In this document: positions 54,465 to 63,941 of the stretch, one piece after another
How the letters are laid out: the number at the start of each line of letters is the position of its first letter
Numbering within the stretch: position 1 is the stretch's first letter
From: Brevundimonas sp. 357
GTDB taxonomy: Bacteria; Pseudomonadota; Alphaproteobacteria; Caulobacterales; Caulobacteraceae
NCBI RefSeq assembly: GCF_003938605.1
Contig: NZ_RHWX01000015.1
Coordinates: forward strand, 34,087 to 98,086
Direction: 5' to 3'
DNA: 64,000 bases
Notes under the pieces: model-generated
Databases searched by the model: none
What the model was told of the DNA's origin: nothing
Seen by the model: the letters and a program-made list of their open reading frames with translations, nothing else
Position numbers and translations under genes: made by a program

Positions 54465-54722
54465 TTGGCCGAAGTCGTTCTCTACACCAAACCCGGCTGC
54501 CCCTACTGCATCCGCGCCATGGCCCTGCTGGACCGCAAGGGCGCGGCCTATACGGAGATCGTCGCCTCCAACGATCCGGCCAAGAAGGCCGAGATGGTCG
54601 AACGCTCGGGCGGCGCCGCCACCTTCCCGCAGATATTCATCGACGGAAAGCACATCGGCGGCTCGGACGACATCCACGCCCTGGACCGCAAGGGCGAGCT
54701 GGACGCCCTGCTGGCGGCCTAG
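54465..54722 (+). CDS. grxC: Glutaredoxin 3 (GrxC type)
   Basis: 85 residues. The active site is YTKPGCPYCIRAMALL (CPYC), with the glutathione-binding TFPQIFIDGKHIGGSDD. It reduces disulfides with glutathione. TTG at 54465 is chosen because AGGAG lies six bases upstream and homologues start MAEV; a longer frame from GTG 54426 overlaps comF as GTGA. It belongs to the comF-grxC-nitrilase-DUF1178 run, conserved in many alphaproteobacteria. Confidence 0.9.
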   Translation: MAEVVLYTKPGCPYCIRAMALLDRKGAAYTEIVASNDPAKKAEMVERSGGAATFPQIFIDGKHIGGSDDIHALDRKGELDALLAA

Positions 54723-55562
54723 GTGACCGACACGCTCGACATCGCGCTGATCCAGACGCGGACGCCGGCGACGGCGGCCGCAGGGCTGGCGCATGTCGAG
54801 CCTCTGATCCGTCAGGCGGCGGCCGGGGGCGCGCGGCTGATCCTGACGCCCGAGGGAACCAACTTCCTCGAACAGCGCCGCGCCTTGCGCGACGCCGCCC
54901 TGTCGGACGAAGGCGCCGACCCGGCTGTCCTGGGGCTGAAGGCCCTGGCCGCCGAACTGGGCGTCTGGCTGTTGATCGGCTCGGCGATCGTCCGCTCGGG
55001 CGTGGCGGATGACCCGCGCGCCGCCAACCGGTCCCTGCTGATCGACCCCAGCGGGGCGGTCACGGCCCGCTATGACAAGCTGCACGTCTTCGACGTGGAC
55101 CTGCCGAACGGCGAGACCTATCGCGAAAGCGCCTCGGTCAGACCCGGCGAGGCGGCGGTGGTCGCCGCTGCGCCCTGGGGCGGCCTGGGCCTGACCATCT
55201 GCTACGACCTGCGCTTCCCGCATCTGCACCGCGCCTTGGCCCAGGCGGGCGCGACGCTGATCGCCGTCCCCGCCGCCTTCACCCGCCCGACCGGCGAGGC
55301 GCACTGGGAGACCCTGCTGCGCGCCCGCGCCATCGAGACCGGCGCCTTCGTCCTGGCCCCGGCCCAGGGCGGGATGCATGAGGACGGCCGTCAGACCTGG
55401 GGCCGCTCCCTGGTCGTCGGGCCGTGGGGCGAGGTGATCGCCCGGCTCGACCACGACGAACCGGGCGTGCTGCACGCGCGGCTGGACCTTTCGGCCGTGG
55501 AGAAGGCGCGCGCCAGCGTGCCCGCCCTGCGCCACGACCGCGATTTTGACCTGCCCCTATGA
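54723..55562 (+). CDS. Carbon-nitrogen hydrolase (Nit1/omega-amidase type)
   Basis: 279 residues. The catalytic Glu-Lys-Cys triad is visible: glutamate in LILTPEGTNF, lysine in ARYDKLHVFDV, cysteine in LTICYDLRFPHL. Relatives hydrolyse deaminated glutathione or small omega-amides; the exact substrate is inferred. It starts with GTG directly after the grxC stop, with no gap, so it is translationally linked. Its stop overlaps the DUF1178 start as ATGA. Confidence 0.9.
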   Translation: MTDTLDIALIQTRTPATAAAGLAHVEPLIRQAAAGGARLILTPEGTNFLEQRRALRDAALSDEGADPAVLGLKALAAELGVWLLIGSAIVRSGVADDPRAANRSLLIDPSGAVTARYDKLHVFDVDLPNGETYRESASVRPGEAAVVAAAPWGGLGLTICYDLRFPHLHRALAQAGATLIAVPAAFTRPTGEAHWETLLRARAIETGAFVLAPAQGGMHEDGRQTWGRSLVVGPWGEVIARLDHDEPGVLHARLDLSAVEKARASVPALRHDRDFDLPL

Positions 55563-56002
55563 TCCGTTACGCCCTCTCCTGCGACTGCGACCACGGCTTC
55601 GAGGCCTGGTTCGGCTCTTCGTCCGACTATGACGACCAGGCGGCGCGCGGCCTGGTGGAATGCCCTTTCTGCGGCTCGACGGCGGTGAGGAAGCAGGTGA
55701 TGGCCCCGGCCGTTTCGGGCACGAAGAAGACCTCGCCCGACGCCCTGAAACCTGAAGCTCTGCAGCAGATGCAGTCGATGATGATGCAGGCGGCGCGGCA
55801 GGTGCGCGACCACGTCGAGCAGAATTTCGACTACGTCGGCGACGCCTTCGCCCGCGAGGCCCGCGACATCCACGAAGGCCGCAGCGAGAAGCGCGAGATC
55901 TACGGCGAGGCCACCCCCGCCGAGGTGAAGAAGTTGAAGGACGACGGCGTGCCTTGCGCGCCCCTGCCCAGCCTGCCGCCCGACCCCAAGAAGGCGAACT
56001 GA
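55559..56002 (+). CDS. DUF1178 zinc-ribbon protein
   Basis: 147 residues. Four cysteines (SCDCDHGFEAWFGSS and VECPFCGST) form a probable zinc site. The conserved block EALQQMQSMMMQAARQVRDHVEQ and the C-terminal DDGVPCAPLPSLPPD follow, as in DUF1178 proteins. The function is unknown. The start overlaps the nitrilase stop by four bases, and no other gene lies between them. Confidence 0.88.
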   Translation: MIRYALSCDCDHGFEAWFGSSSDYDDQAARGLVECPFCGSTAVRKQVMAPAVSGTKKTSPDALKPEALQQMQSMMMQAARQVRDHVEQNFDYVGDAFAREARDIHEGRSEKREIYGEATPAEVKKLKDDGVPCAPLPSLPPDPKKAN

Positions 56003-56008
56003 TCGCAG

Positions 56009-56818
56009 ATGGGGGAGGGGGAGCGGTACGAGGAATTCGCCCCGCCCGACGCCTTGCGCCCCTTCGTGCGCCTGCTGTGGACCTACGCCGCGCCTCGCCC
56101 CAGCGGCGGGGTGCAGCGTATCGCTCCGGACGGCTGTCCCGAACTGGTGGTCGACCTGGCCGCCCCCTATGAGGAACAGGACGCCGACGGCGTCTTCCGC
56201 TTGCAACCGTCGGTGATCTTCGCCGGTCAGATGACCCGGCCCATGGCCATCCGTCCGGTCGGCCCGGTCGAGATCGTCGCCGCCAAGTTCGAGCCGGACG
56301 GGGCGCGCGCGTTCCTCGGCCGCCCGCTGATCGAGGCGACGGATCGGCGGCTGGACCTCGTGGCCCGGCTGGACGGCTTCACGGCGCCGCCCGGCGATCC
56401 GGCGGGGCAGGCCGCCGCCCTGGGCGCCTGGCTGGAGGAACAGCGCCGGGCGGGCGACTGGCGCATCGACCCCGCCGTCCGCGCCCAGGTCGCCGCCGCC
56501 GAGGACGATCTTGAGGCGCCGCCTTTGAGCCCCGCCGAGCGCCGCGCCCTGCAGCGCCGGTTCCGCGATCGCGTCGGCGTGGCGCCGCGCACTCTGCGCT
56601 CCGTCTTCCGCTTCCGCCGCATCTTCGATCACGCGATGGGCCAGGACGCCGACGCCGCCTCCTGGCTGGAGGCCGGTCTGGCCGCCGGTTATTTCGACCA
56701 GCCGCAGATGGCGCGCGATTTCCGTCGCTTCCTGGGCTGCACCGCCACCGCCTGGGCGCGCGAACAGGCGGAACTGGCGCGACAACTGGCGTCGCATTCC
56801 TACAAGCCCGCGCCGTGA
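56009..56818 (+). CDS. AraC-family transcriptional regulator
   Basis: 269 residues. The N-terminal domain (about 1-130) resembles the DUF6597-type sensor, with APDGCPELVVDLAAPYEE and FAGQMTRPMAIRPVG. The C-terminal helix-turn-helix pair includes LSPAERRALQRRFRDRVGVAPRTL and a second helix region AGLAAGYFDQPQMARDFRRF. The target is unknown. The ATG at 56009 lies 6 bp after the previous stop, so it may be transcribed with the comF block. Confidence 0.85.
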   Translation: MGEGERYEEFAPPDALRPFVRLLWTYAAPRPSGGVQRIAPDGCPELVVDLAAPYEEQDADGVFRLQPSVIFAGQMTRPMAIRPVGPVEIVAAKFEPDGARAFLGRPLIEATDRRLDLVARLDGFTAPPGDPAGQAAALGAWLEEQRRAGDWRIDPAVRAQVAAAEDDLEAPPLSPAERRALQRRFRDRVGVAPRTLRSVFRFRRIFDHAMGQDADAASWLEAGLAAGYFDQPQMARDFRRFLGCTATAWAREQAELARQLASHSYKPAP

Positions 56819-56860
56819 GTGCGGCGTAACCTTCCTTCCGTCCTTGTGGAGGGAGAGCCC

Positions 56861-57328
56861 ATGTCCGTTTTCAGCCTGCTGGCCGCCGCCCTGTTGCAGG
56901 CCGCCGCGCCCGCGTCGCCTGCGCCCGACCTGTCATGGCTGGCGGGCTACTGGCTGGACTGTTCCGGCGGGCGCGAGGCGTCCGAGACCTGGAGCGACCC
57001 GCGCGCGGGTCTGATCGTCGGCCACTCGGTGACTGTGCGCAATGGCCGCAGCGGCTTCGAGAGCGCCCGCATCGCCCCCATGAAGGATGGCGGCCTGGCC
57101 TATTTCGCCCAGCCTGACGGCGCGCCCGCCACCCCCTTCCGCCTGATCGACAGCGGCCCGCAGCGGGCGGTTTTCGCCAATCCCGACAACGACTTTCCGC
57201 ACCGCATCATCTATGACCGCGCGGGGGATGTGCTGACCGCCCGGATCGAAGGGGCGGACGACGATGAGAACCGGAGCGTGCAATGGCGATTCAACAGGGC
57301 GGAGCTGAACGCCCGCTGTCCACTCTGA
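56861..57328 (+). CDS. DUF6265-type exported protein
   Basis: 155 residues. A hydrophobic N-terminus (MSVFSLLAAALLQAAAPA) looks like a signal peptide, then LSWLAGYWLDCSGGREASETWSDPRAG opens a beta-rich domain with an NPDNDFPHRIIYDR block. This is the DUF6265 type; the function is unknown. The ATG at 56861 has GGAGGGAG upstream; an earlier GTG at 56819 is less likely. The 3' end overlaps the next gene by 46 bp. Confidence 0.8.
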   Translation: MSVFSLLAAALLQAAAPASPAPDLSWLAGYWLDCSGGREASETWSDPRAGLIVGHSVTVRNGRSGFESARIAPMKDGGLAYFAQPDGAPATPFRLIDSGPQRAVFANPDNDFPHRIIYDRAGDVLTARIEGADDDENRSVQWRFNRAELNARCPL

Positions 57329-57816
57329 CCTGGCGGGGCATGACGCCGGACGACCTCGACGGCGTGGTCGCGGTGGCCCAGCTGTCCTTCCCCGATCATC
57401 CGGAAGAGCGCGCCTGCTTCGCCAACCGTCTGGAGCTGCACCCCGAAGGCTGCTTCGTGCTGGCCGCCGAGGACGGGCCGGTCATGGGCTATCTGGTGGC
57501 CTATCCGTGGGTGCTGAACGCCGCCCCGGCGCTGAACGTGCTGATCGACGCCATTCCGGCCGAGGCCGAGGTGGTCTATCTGCACGACCTGGCCCTGCAC
57601 CCCGACACGCGCGGCGGCGGCCACACCCGGCCGGTGGTCGAGCGCCTGGCCGAGCAGGCCAAGGCGGCGGGCTGGCCGGCGGTCGCCCTGGTGGCGGTCA
57701 ATGATGCATCAAGCTTCTGGGCGCGCAACGGCTTTGAGGTTCAGAACCCGCCGGGCATGGCCGAGAAGCTGGCCAGCTACGGCGACGACGCCCGCTATAT
57801 GGTCAGGCCGCTGTAA
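57283..57816 (+). CDS. GNAT family N-acetyltransferase
   Basis: 177 residues. The fold starts LTWRGMTPDDLDGVVAVAQ, with VVYLHDLALHPDTRGGGHTRPVVERL as the acetyl-CoA strand and loop. VNDASSFWARNGFEVQ is the C-terminal block. The loop has GGGHTR where the usual pattern is RGxGxG, a slightly altered version. The substrate is unknown. The start lies within the preceding gene and its end overlaps the converging AAA gene by 14 bases. Confidence 0.85.
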   Translation: MAIQQGGAERPLSTLTWRGMTPDDLDGVVAVAQLSFPDHPEERACFANRLELHPEGCFVLAAEDGPVMGYLVAYPWVLNAAPALNVLIDAIPAEAEVVYLHDLALHPDTRGGGHTRPVVERLAEQAKAAGWPAVALVAVNDASSFWARNGFEVQNPPGMAEKLASYGDDARYMVRPL

Positions 57817-58348
57817 GCGACTTCAGCACGAAGTTCAGGCGCTCAGGCACAGGCGCCTGGGGCAGTTCGATCAGTTCATAGCCGAAGCGCGGATAGGTCT
57901 CGGCCATGGCGTCGAAGGTGTGGCGGGCCTCGTCCAGATCCTGCTTGCGCTCGGCGTCCTGGCCGAAGATCTCGGGCCAGACCGGGGCGATGAAGACGCG
58001 CCGCTCATAGCGGATGTCCTGCGCCGCCCGCTCCATATGGGCCGGGACCGGCAGGCCGCACAGCGTCAGATAGCCGATCACGTCCGGCACGCCGCGATCG
58101 AAGAAGACCGGCCCGTCGGCGCCTTCTGTGCGGGCGTGGGCCTCAAGCTCGCGATCCAGCATCAGTTCGGCGAACAGGGCCCGGTCCTTCCACGGCAGGG
58201 CCTCGCCGTCGATGGCCTGCTGGCGGCGAATGATGGCGCGCCCGGCCTCAGGCGAGGTCGCATGACCCGCCGCCGCCAGCGCCTCCAGCAGCGTCGTCTT
58301 GCCCGAGCCGGGACCGCCGGTCAGGACGATGCGGCGCGGGCCGATCAT
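57803..58348 (-). CDS. AAA-type ATPase/kinase-like protein
   Basis: 181 residues. The Walker A motif is [16 protein letters not shown], and [14 protein letters not shown] holds the probable Walker B and Mg2+-binding aspartate. This is the AAA_28 group of small NTPases, whose substrates are mostly unknown. It is translated after ubiG: the ATG overlaps the ubiG stop by four bases (58345-58348). Confidence 0.82.
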   Translation of the reverse strand: MIGPRRIVLTGGPGSGKTTLLEALAAAGHATSPEAGRAIIRRQQAIDGEALPWKDRALFAELMLDRELEAHARTEGADGPVFFDRGVPDVIGYLTLCGLPVPAHMERAAQDIRYERRVFIAPVWPEIFGQDAERKQDLDEARHTFDAMAETYPRFGYELIELPQAPVPERLNFVLKSLTAA

Positions 58349-59175
58349 GCGTCGCGGGTCGCCATCATCATGTAGTTGATGCCCACGTCGTCGCCCTCGC
58401 TCCAGCGGTCGTTCAGCGGATCATAGGCCAGGCCATAGGGGCCGGTGACGGTCAGGGGCTCGCCGTCCAGCATGGCGCGCAACTCCTCGGGCTTGAGGAA
58501 CTGGCGCCAGTCGTGGGTGCCCGCGGGCACCCAGCGCAGCACATATTCCGCCGCGACCTTGCCCAGCAGCAGCCCTTTCAGCGTGCGGTTCAGGGTGGCG
58601 ACGATCATCAGGCCGCCCGGCTTGATCAACTTTGAACAGGCGCGGATGAAGGCTTCCGGATCGGCGACGTGTTCGATGACCTCCATCGTCAGCACCACGT
58701 CGAACGGGCCGGCGCCTGCTTCGACCATCTGCTCCACCGTGGCGGCGCGATAGGCGATGTCCAGACCGACCTGATCGGCGTGGGCGCGGGCGGTGCCGAT
58801 GTTCTCGGACGAGGCGTCGATGGCCGTGACCTCAAAGCCCATGCGCCGCATCGGCTCGGCGATCAGGCCGCCGCCGCAGCCGATGTCGATCAGGCTGAGT
58901 CCGTTGAAGGGCGCGCGCGCCTTCACGTCGCGATCAAAGTGCTCGGCCGCCCGATCGCGCACGAATTTCAGCCGCGCCGGATTGAAGCGGTGCAGGGGGG
59001 CGAAGGGGCCTTTGGGATCCCACCACTCGGCCGCCTGGGCCGAAAAGCGCGCTACGTCGGCCGGGTCGATGCTCGGCCCTTCGGCACGATCGGTAGCAAA
59101 GGGTGAAAAACCCTCTTCGCTTTGGGGTTTGCGCGGATCGAGGCTGTCGTTAGAAGCGGGCATGGGCAGAGGCAT
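58345..59175 (-). CDS. ubiG: Ubiquinone biosynthesis O-methyltransferase UbiG
   Basis: 276 residues. SAM-dependent O-methylation of quinone precursors. The UbiG-type [22 protein letters not shown] precedes motif [16 protein letters not shown]. The family block [14 protein letters not shown] and the C-terminal [12 protein letters not shown] follow. The ATG at 59175 is used; a frame from 59199 or the ATG at 59163 is also possible. It is divergent from lysC with 44 bp between the starts, so that gap must hold both promoters. Confidence 0.93.
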   Translation of the reverse strand: MPLPMPASNDSLDPRKPQSEEGFSPFATDRAEGPSIDPADVARFSAQAAEWWDPKGPFAPLHRFNPARLKFVRDRAAEHFDRDVKARAPFNGLSLIDIGCGGGLIAEPMRRMGFEVTAIDASSENIGTARAHADQVGLDIAYRAATVEQMVEAGAGPFDVVLTMEVIEHVADPEAFIRACSKLIKPGGLMIVATLNRTLKGLLLGKVAAEYVLRWVPAGTHDWRQFLKPEELRAMLDGEPLTVTGPYGLAYDPLNDRWSEGDDVGINYMMMATRDA

Positions 59176-59219
59176 GGACCGCCTTCGCCCGCCATGCAAG
59201 CAGGGGATCAGACGCCAGG

Positions 59220-60509
59220 ATGACGCGGGCCGACACGAACCGGTTGGTGATGAAGTTCGGCGGCACCTCCATGGCCGACCTGGAACGCATCCGTCGCGCG
59301 GCGCGCATCGTCGCCGCCGAAGCCGCCAGGGGCAAGAAGGTGGCCGTGGTCGTCTCGGCCATGGCGGGCAAGACCAATGAGCTGGTCGCCTGGACCGACG
59401 GCGTGGGCGGCGCGGCGCCGGGCCTGTACGGCGACGGCGTCCTGTCGGACGACGAATACGACGTGGTGGTCGCCTCGGGCGAGCAGGTGACGTCGGGCCT
59501 GCTGGCCCTGACCCTGCGCAACATGGGCCTGAAGGCGCGCAGCTGGATGGGCTGGCAGATTCCGATCCTGACCGACGACGCCCACGGCCGCGCCCGCATC
59601 GAAGAGGTGCCCGGCGACGCGCTGGGGGCCGCGCTCGACGCGGGCGAGATCGCCATCGTGCCGGGCTTCCAGGGCGTGACCCGCGACGGGCGCATCACCA
59701 CCCTGGGCCGAGGCGGTTCGGACACCTCGGCGGTGGCGGTGGCGGCGGCCCTGGGCGCGCCGTGCGACATCTATACCGACGTGGACGGCGTCTATACGAC
59801 CGACCCGCGCATCCAGAGCCGCGCCCGGCGTCTGGAGAAGGTGTCCTACGAAGAGATGCTGGAGATGGCGTCGCTGGGCGCCAAGGTGCTTCAGACCCGC
59901 TCGGTCGAGCTGGCCATGCACAAGCGCGTGCCGGTGCGCGTCCTGTCCAGCTTCATCGAACCGGATGAAAACGGAAACCTGCCGCAACACGCCGGCACCC
60001 TGATTTGCGACGAGGATGAGATTGTGGAAAAGCGCATCGTTTCCGGCGTGACCATGAGCCGGGACGAAGCCCGGATCACGCTGCTTGGCCTGTCGGACCG
60101 GACGGATGCTCCGGCCGACGTCTTCACCCGCCTGGCCGAGGCCGAGGTCAACGTCGACATGATCGTGCAGAGCCAGGCCCGCACCGAAGGCGCGGTCAAC
60201 CTGACCTTCACGACCGGCCGCCGCGACGCGCGCCGCGCCGCCGACCTGATGACCGCCGCCAAGGCCGACATCGGCTTCGAGGAGCTGCGGGTCGACGACG
60301 ACGTGGCCAAGGTTTCGGTGATCGGCGTGGGCATGCGCAGTCACGCGGGCGTGGCCCAGACCATGTTCCGCGCCCTGGCTGACAAGGGCGTGAAGTTCCA
60401 GGCCATCTCGACCTCCGAGATCAAGATCAGCGTTCTGATCGACTCGGATTACGCCGAGCTGGCGGTTCGGGCGTTGCACGCGGCCTACGGTCTGGACGCG
60501 GAAGACTAG
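59220..60509 (+). CDS. lysC: Aspartate kinase
   Basis: 429 residues. It phosphorylates aspartate at the head of the lysine, threonine and methionine pathway. The kinase domain opens [16 protein letters not shown] and includes [16 protein letters not shown] and [14 protein letters not shown]. Two C-terminal ACT domains are present ([15 protein letters not shown] and [18 protein letters not shown]), which confer feedback inhibition. The linkage lysC-ptsP is common in alphaproteobacteria. The ATG at 59220 is close to the divergent ubiG start. Confidence 0.95.
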   Translation: MTRADTNRLVMKFGGTSMADLERIRRAARIVAAEAARGKKVAVVVSAMAGKTNELVAWTDGVGGAAPGLYGDGVLSDDEYDVVVASGEQVTSGLLALTLRNMGLKARSWMGWQIPILTDDAHGRARIEEVPGDALGAALDAGEIAIVPGFQGVTRDGRITTLGRGGSDTSAVAVAAALGAPCDIYTDVDGVYTTDPRIQSRARRLEKVSYEEMLEMASLGAKVLQTRSVELAMHKRVPVRVLSSFIEPDENGNLPQHAGTLICDEDEIVEKRIVSGVTMSRDEARITLLGLSDRTDAPADVFTRLAEAEVNVDMIVQSQARTEGAVNLTFTTGRRDARRAADLMTAAKADIGFEELRVDDDVAKVSVIGVGMRSHAGVAQTMFRALADKGVKFQAISTSEIKISVLIDSDYAELAVRALHAAYGLDAED

Positions 60510-60567
60510 GATAACGGAAGCGCCGCCCTATCTGGAACGGATCAGGGGCGGCAAGGCGGGAGCAGGC

Positions 60568-62847
60568 ATGGTCAAGGGCGTGGCAGTGACGGCGAGGGGG
60601 CCCCGCCTTCTGCTGCGCCAGATCCGCGAGGCTCTGGCCGGAGCCGGGGGCGGCGCGCCTGCGCAGGACCGCCTGAACATGGTGGTGCGGATCATCGCCC
60701 GCTCCATGGTTGCCGAGGTCTGCTCTATCTATCTGCGGCGCGCCTCGGGCGAGCTGGAGCTGTTCGCCACCGAGGGCCTGAACCCCGAGGCCGTCCACAA
60801 CACCCGCCTGCGCCCCGGCGAGGGCCTGGTCGGCGAGGTGGCCCGCACGGCCGCGCCGATCAGCCTGTCGGACGCCCAGTCGCACCCCAGTTTCTCCTAT
60901 CGGCCGGAAACGGGCGAAGATCCCTATCACGCCTTCCTCGGCGCGCCCTTGCTGCGCGGCGGCCGGGCCATCGGCGTCCTGGTCGTCCAGAACCGCGCCG
61001 CCCGTCGCTATGACGAGGAAGAGGTTGAGGACATCCAGACCATCGCCATGGTCCTGGCCGAGACGGTGGCCTCGGGCGAGCTGCTGGCGCTGGAGGAGCT
61101 TCGCGACGTCGAGGTCGCGCCCCACCGACCCGAGCGGCTGAAGGGGCAGAAGTTCGCCGAGGGCCTGTCGTTCGGGCAGGCCGTGCTGCACGAGGCGCCG
61201 ATCGCGCCGGAACAGCTGCTGGCCGACGACCCCGCCGCCGAGGAGACGCGCCTCAAGGAGGCGCTGGAGCGTCTGCGCACCAGCATCGACGCCTTGCTGG
61301 AAGGCAGCCAGGGCAAGCTGGGCGGCACCCCCTATGAGGTGCTGGAGACCTATCGCATGTTCGCCGACGACCGGGGCTGGAACCGGTCGCTGGAGGAGGC
61401 GGTGCGTTCCGGTCTGACGGCCGAAGCCGCCGTGGACCGCGTCCGCAACGAGCACCGCGCCCGCTTCGCCAACGCCCGCGATCCCTATATCCGCGAGCGG
61501 CTGCACGACTTCGAGGATCTGGCCAACCGCCTGCTGCGTCTGATGGCGGGCGATCACCCGGGCCAGCGCGACCTGCCCGACGACGCCATCCTGGTGGCCA
61601 AGAATCTGGGACCGGCGGACCTGCTGGAATATCCGCGCCACAAGCTGCGCGGCCTGCTGCTGGAGGAAGGCTCGGCCGCCGCCCACGCGGCCATCGTCGC
61701 CCGCGCCTTGCAGATTCCCTGCGTCGGCCGCCTGCAAGGCCTGCGCGATCGCCTGACCGAGGGCGATCAGGTCATCGTCGACGGCGAGACGGGCGAGGCC
61801 TACTTGCGGCCCCGTCCCGACATGCTGGCGGCGGTCGAGAGCCGCATGGCCGTGCGCGAGCAGCGCCGCGCCGAGTTCGACCAGCTGCGCGACACCCCCG
61901 CCGTCACCAGGGACGGCAAGCGCATCATGCTTCTGGCCAACGCCGGCCTGGCGGTGGACCTGGAGAATCTGGACGCCACCGGCGCCGAGGGCATCGGCCT
62001 GTTCCGCACCGAGTTCCAGTTCATGGTCTCGGACGAGCTGCCGCGCCTGGACGCCCAGGCGGCCCTCTACAAGCTGGTGCTGGATGCGGCGGGCGACCGG
62101 CCCGTCACCTTCCGCACGCTCGATATCGGCGGCGACAAGGTGCTGCCCTATCTCGACAATGAGCGTGAAGAGAACCCGGCGCTGGGCCGCCGGGCCATCC
62201 GTCTGGGTCTGGATCGTCCGGCCCTGCTGCGGATGCAGCTGCGCGCCCTGCTCAGCGCCGCCGCCGGGCGCGAGCTGCGCGTCATGTTCCCCATGATCGC
62301 CACGGTGGACGAGTTCCGCGCCGCCCGCGAACTGGTCGACGTCGAATGCGACTGGGCGCGGCGCCGGGGACGGCCCCTGCCGTCCCTGCTGCGCGTCGGG
62401 GCCATGATCGAATGCCCCAGCCTGCTGTGGCACCTGGACGCCCTGCTGCCGCTGACCGACTTCGTCTCGATCGGCACCAACGACCTGCTGCAGTATATGT
62501 TCGCCGCCGACCGGACAAACCCGCGCGTGTCGGATCGCTATGATCCCCTGTCGCCGCCTTTCCTGCGCGCCCTGGCCGAGATCCAGCAGAAGTGCGCCGA
62601 CAGCGCCACGCCGGTCTCGGTCTGCGGCGAGCTGGCGGGGCGCCCGCTGGAAGCCTTCGCCCTGATCACCCTGGGCTACAACCGCCTGTCCGCGCCTGCG
62701 GGCGGGGTGGGGCCGGTCAAGCGCATGATCCTGTCCGCCGATCTGAACGCGGCGCGGCGGGGGATGAACGTCCTGCTGGGCTCGTCGGCCGGGTCGGTGC
62801 GCGGCGAGATCGAGTCCCTGGCGCGCAAGCTCAACGTCGAAGTCTGA
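60568..62847 (+). CDS. ptsP: Nitrogen-PTS enzyme I (PtsP)
   Basis: 759 residues. An N-terminal GAF domain (about 15-165) senses nitrogen status in relatives (glutamine). The EI part follows, with the phosphorylated histidine in EGSAAAHAAIVARALQIP and the PEP-binding domain with GIGLFRTEFQFM, FRTLDIGGDKVLPY and VSVCGELAG. It passes phosphate to HPr (22372) and on to the EIIA (22656). It lies 58 bp after lysC, so a shared transcript is likely. Confidence 0.95.
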   Translation: MVKGVAVTARGPRLLLRQIREALAGAGGGAPAQDRLNMVVRIIARSMVAEVCSIYLRRASGELELFATEGLNPEAVHNTRLRPGEGLVGEVARTAAPISLSDAQSHPSFSYRPETGEDPYHAFLGAPLLRGGRAIGVLVVQNRAARRYDEEEVEDIQTIAMVLAETVASGELLALEELRDVEVAPHRPERLKGQKFAEGLSFGQAVLHEAPIAPEQLLADDPAAEETRLKEALERLRTSIDALLEGSQGKLGGTPYEVLETYRMFADDRGWNRSLEEAVRSGLTAEAAVDRVRNEHRARFANARDPYIRERLHDFEDLANRLLRLMAGDHPGQRDLPDDAILVAKNLGPADLLEYPRHKLRGLLLEEGSAAAHAAIVARALQIPCVGRLQGLRDRLTEGDQVIVDGETGEAYLRPRPDMLAAVESRMAVREQRRAEFDQLRDTPAVTRDGKRIMLLANAGLAVDLENLDATGAEGIGLFRTEFQFMVSDELPRLDAQAALYKLVLDAAGDRPVTFRTLDIGGDKVLPYLDNEREENPALGRRAIRLGLDRPALLRMQLRALLSAAAGRELRVMFPMIATVDEFRAARELVDVECDWARRRGRPLPSLLRVGAMIECPSLLWHLDALLPLTDFVSIGTNDLLQYMFAADRTNPRVSDRYDPLSPPFLRALAEIQQKCADSATPVSVCGELAGRPLEAFALITLGYNRLSAPAGGVGPVKRMILSADLNAARRGMNVLLGSSAGSVRGEIESLARKLNVEV

Positions 62848-62945
62848 ACAAGCGGGGCCGCTTTCCCGCGTTGCCCGCGCTTCTCGCCTCGTCTAAGCGG
62901 GGATGACGGGCGCACGGGCGCCTGACGTGACGGAACCCCGACCCT

Positions 62946-63941
62946 ATGGACCAGGATCGGCAAGCCGCGTTCGACTTCGACGCCGACGCGACGCTGGATC
63001 AGACCCCGGAGGCGACGCCCGAAGCGGCGCCGCCTGAGGAACCCTCGGACGATTCCCTGGGCGCCTCTTTGCGCGCTGCGCGCCTGGCGTCGGGCCTGTC
63101 CATGGCCGAACTGTCGACCAGGACGCGGGTGCATCCGCGTTTCCTGACCGCGCTGGAGCAGGGCGAGTACGCCGTCCTGCCGTCGCGGATCTTCTCCATG
63201 GGCTATGTGCGCGCCTACGCCGGGGCCCTGGGCCTGGACGAGTTGAACGCGGTCGAGCGGTTCAAGCAGGAATACCCCGATGCGGCTGTGCCGCTGCAGC
63301 CGCCGACGGGCGCCGCCTTGCAGCAAATGCGTCAGAACTCGCCCAAGATCCTGGGCGTTATCGGCGTCTTCCTGGCGGTGGTGATCGGCTGGAACGTCTT
63401 CCAGCGCATTAACCGCATCGAGGCGCCGCACCCCTCCGACCTAGTCGCCGTGCCCAAGGACTGGGCCGAGCAGGCCGATCATCAACGGGACCGCGCCCTC
63501 TACCTCGGCGCGCCCAAGGCGGCGCCGCCGGACCAGACGACGCCGGCCATGTACATCACGCCGGGGCTGGAGGCTCAGCTGACGGGGATCGACCCGGACG
63601 ACCCCAACGCCGTCCCGCCGCCCGCGCCGCCGGTGCAGGCCGCCTTCAACCCGCGCGGGGCCATCTACGGCGCCTCGGCCACGGCCTCTCAGGTCATTCT
63701 GCAGGCGCGCAAGCCCGCCATCCTGGTCATCCGCCAGGGCGACGGCCGCATCCTGTTCGCGCGCCAACTGGCGGCGGGCGAGGCCTGGCGCGCGCCGCCG
63801 GGTCTGGCGGCCACCATCGACACGCCCGATCCGGCGGCCTTCGACGTTTATCTGAACGGCGAGCACGGCGGCGTGCTGTCCGCGCCGCAATCGCCGCTCG
63901 GGTCGCGGAAAAAAACCCCACGCCGCGGTTTTAATAAGTGA
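62946..63941 (+). CDS. RodZ-like HTH membrane protein; C-terminus doubtful
   Basis: 331 residues as read. An acidic N-terminus comes first, then a RodZ-type HTH_25 domain (LGASLRAARLASGLSMAELSTRTRVHPRFLTALEQGEY, about 38-75) and SRIFSMGYVRAYAGALGLD. A membrane helix (ILGVIGVFLAVVIGWNVF, about 135-152) is followed by a proline-rich periplasmic part with a DUF4115-like RIL-FARQLAAGEAWRAPPGL segment. RodZ links cell shape to MreB. The last ~12 residues are read from low-quality sequence and may be wrong. Confidence 0.75.
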   Translation: MDQDRQAAFDFDADATLDQTPEATPEAAPPEEPSDDSLGASLRAARLASGLSMAELSTRTRVHPRFLTALEQGEYAVLPSRIFSMGYVRAYAGALGLDELNAVERFKQEYPDAAVPLQPPTGAALQQMRQNSPKILGVIGVFLAVVIGWNVFQRINRIEAPHPSDLVAVPKDWAEQADHQRDRALYLGAPKAAPPDQTTPAMYITPGLEAQLTGIDPDDPNAVPPPAPPVQAAFNPRGAIYGASATASQVILQARKPAILVIRQGDGRILFARQLAAGEAWRAPPGLAATIDTPDPAAFDVYLNGEHGGVLSAPQSPLGSRKKTPRRGFNK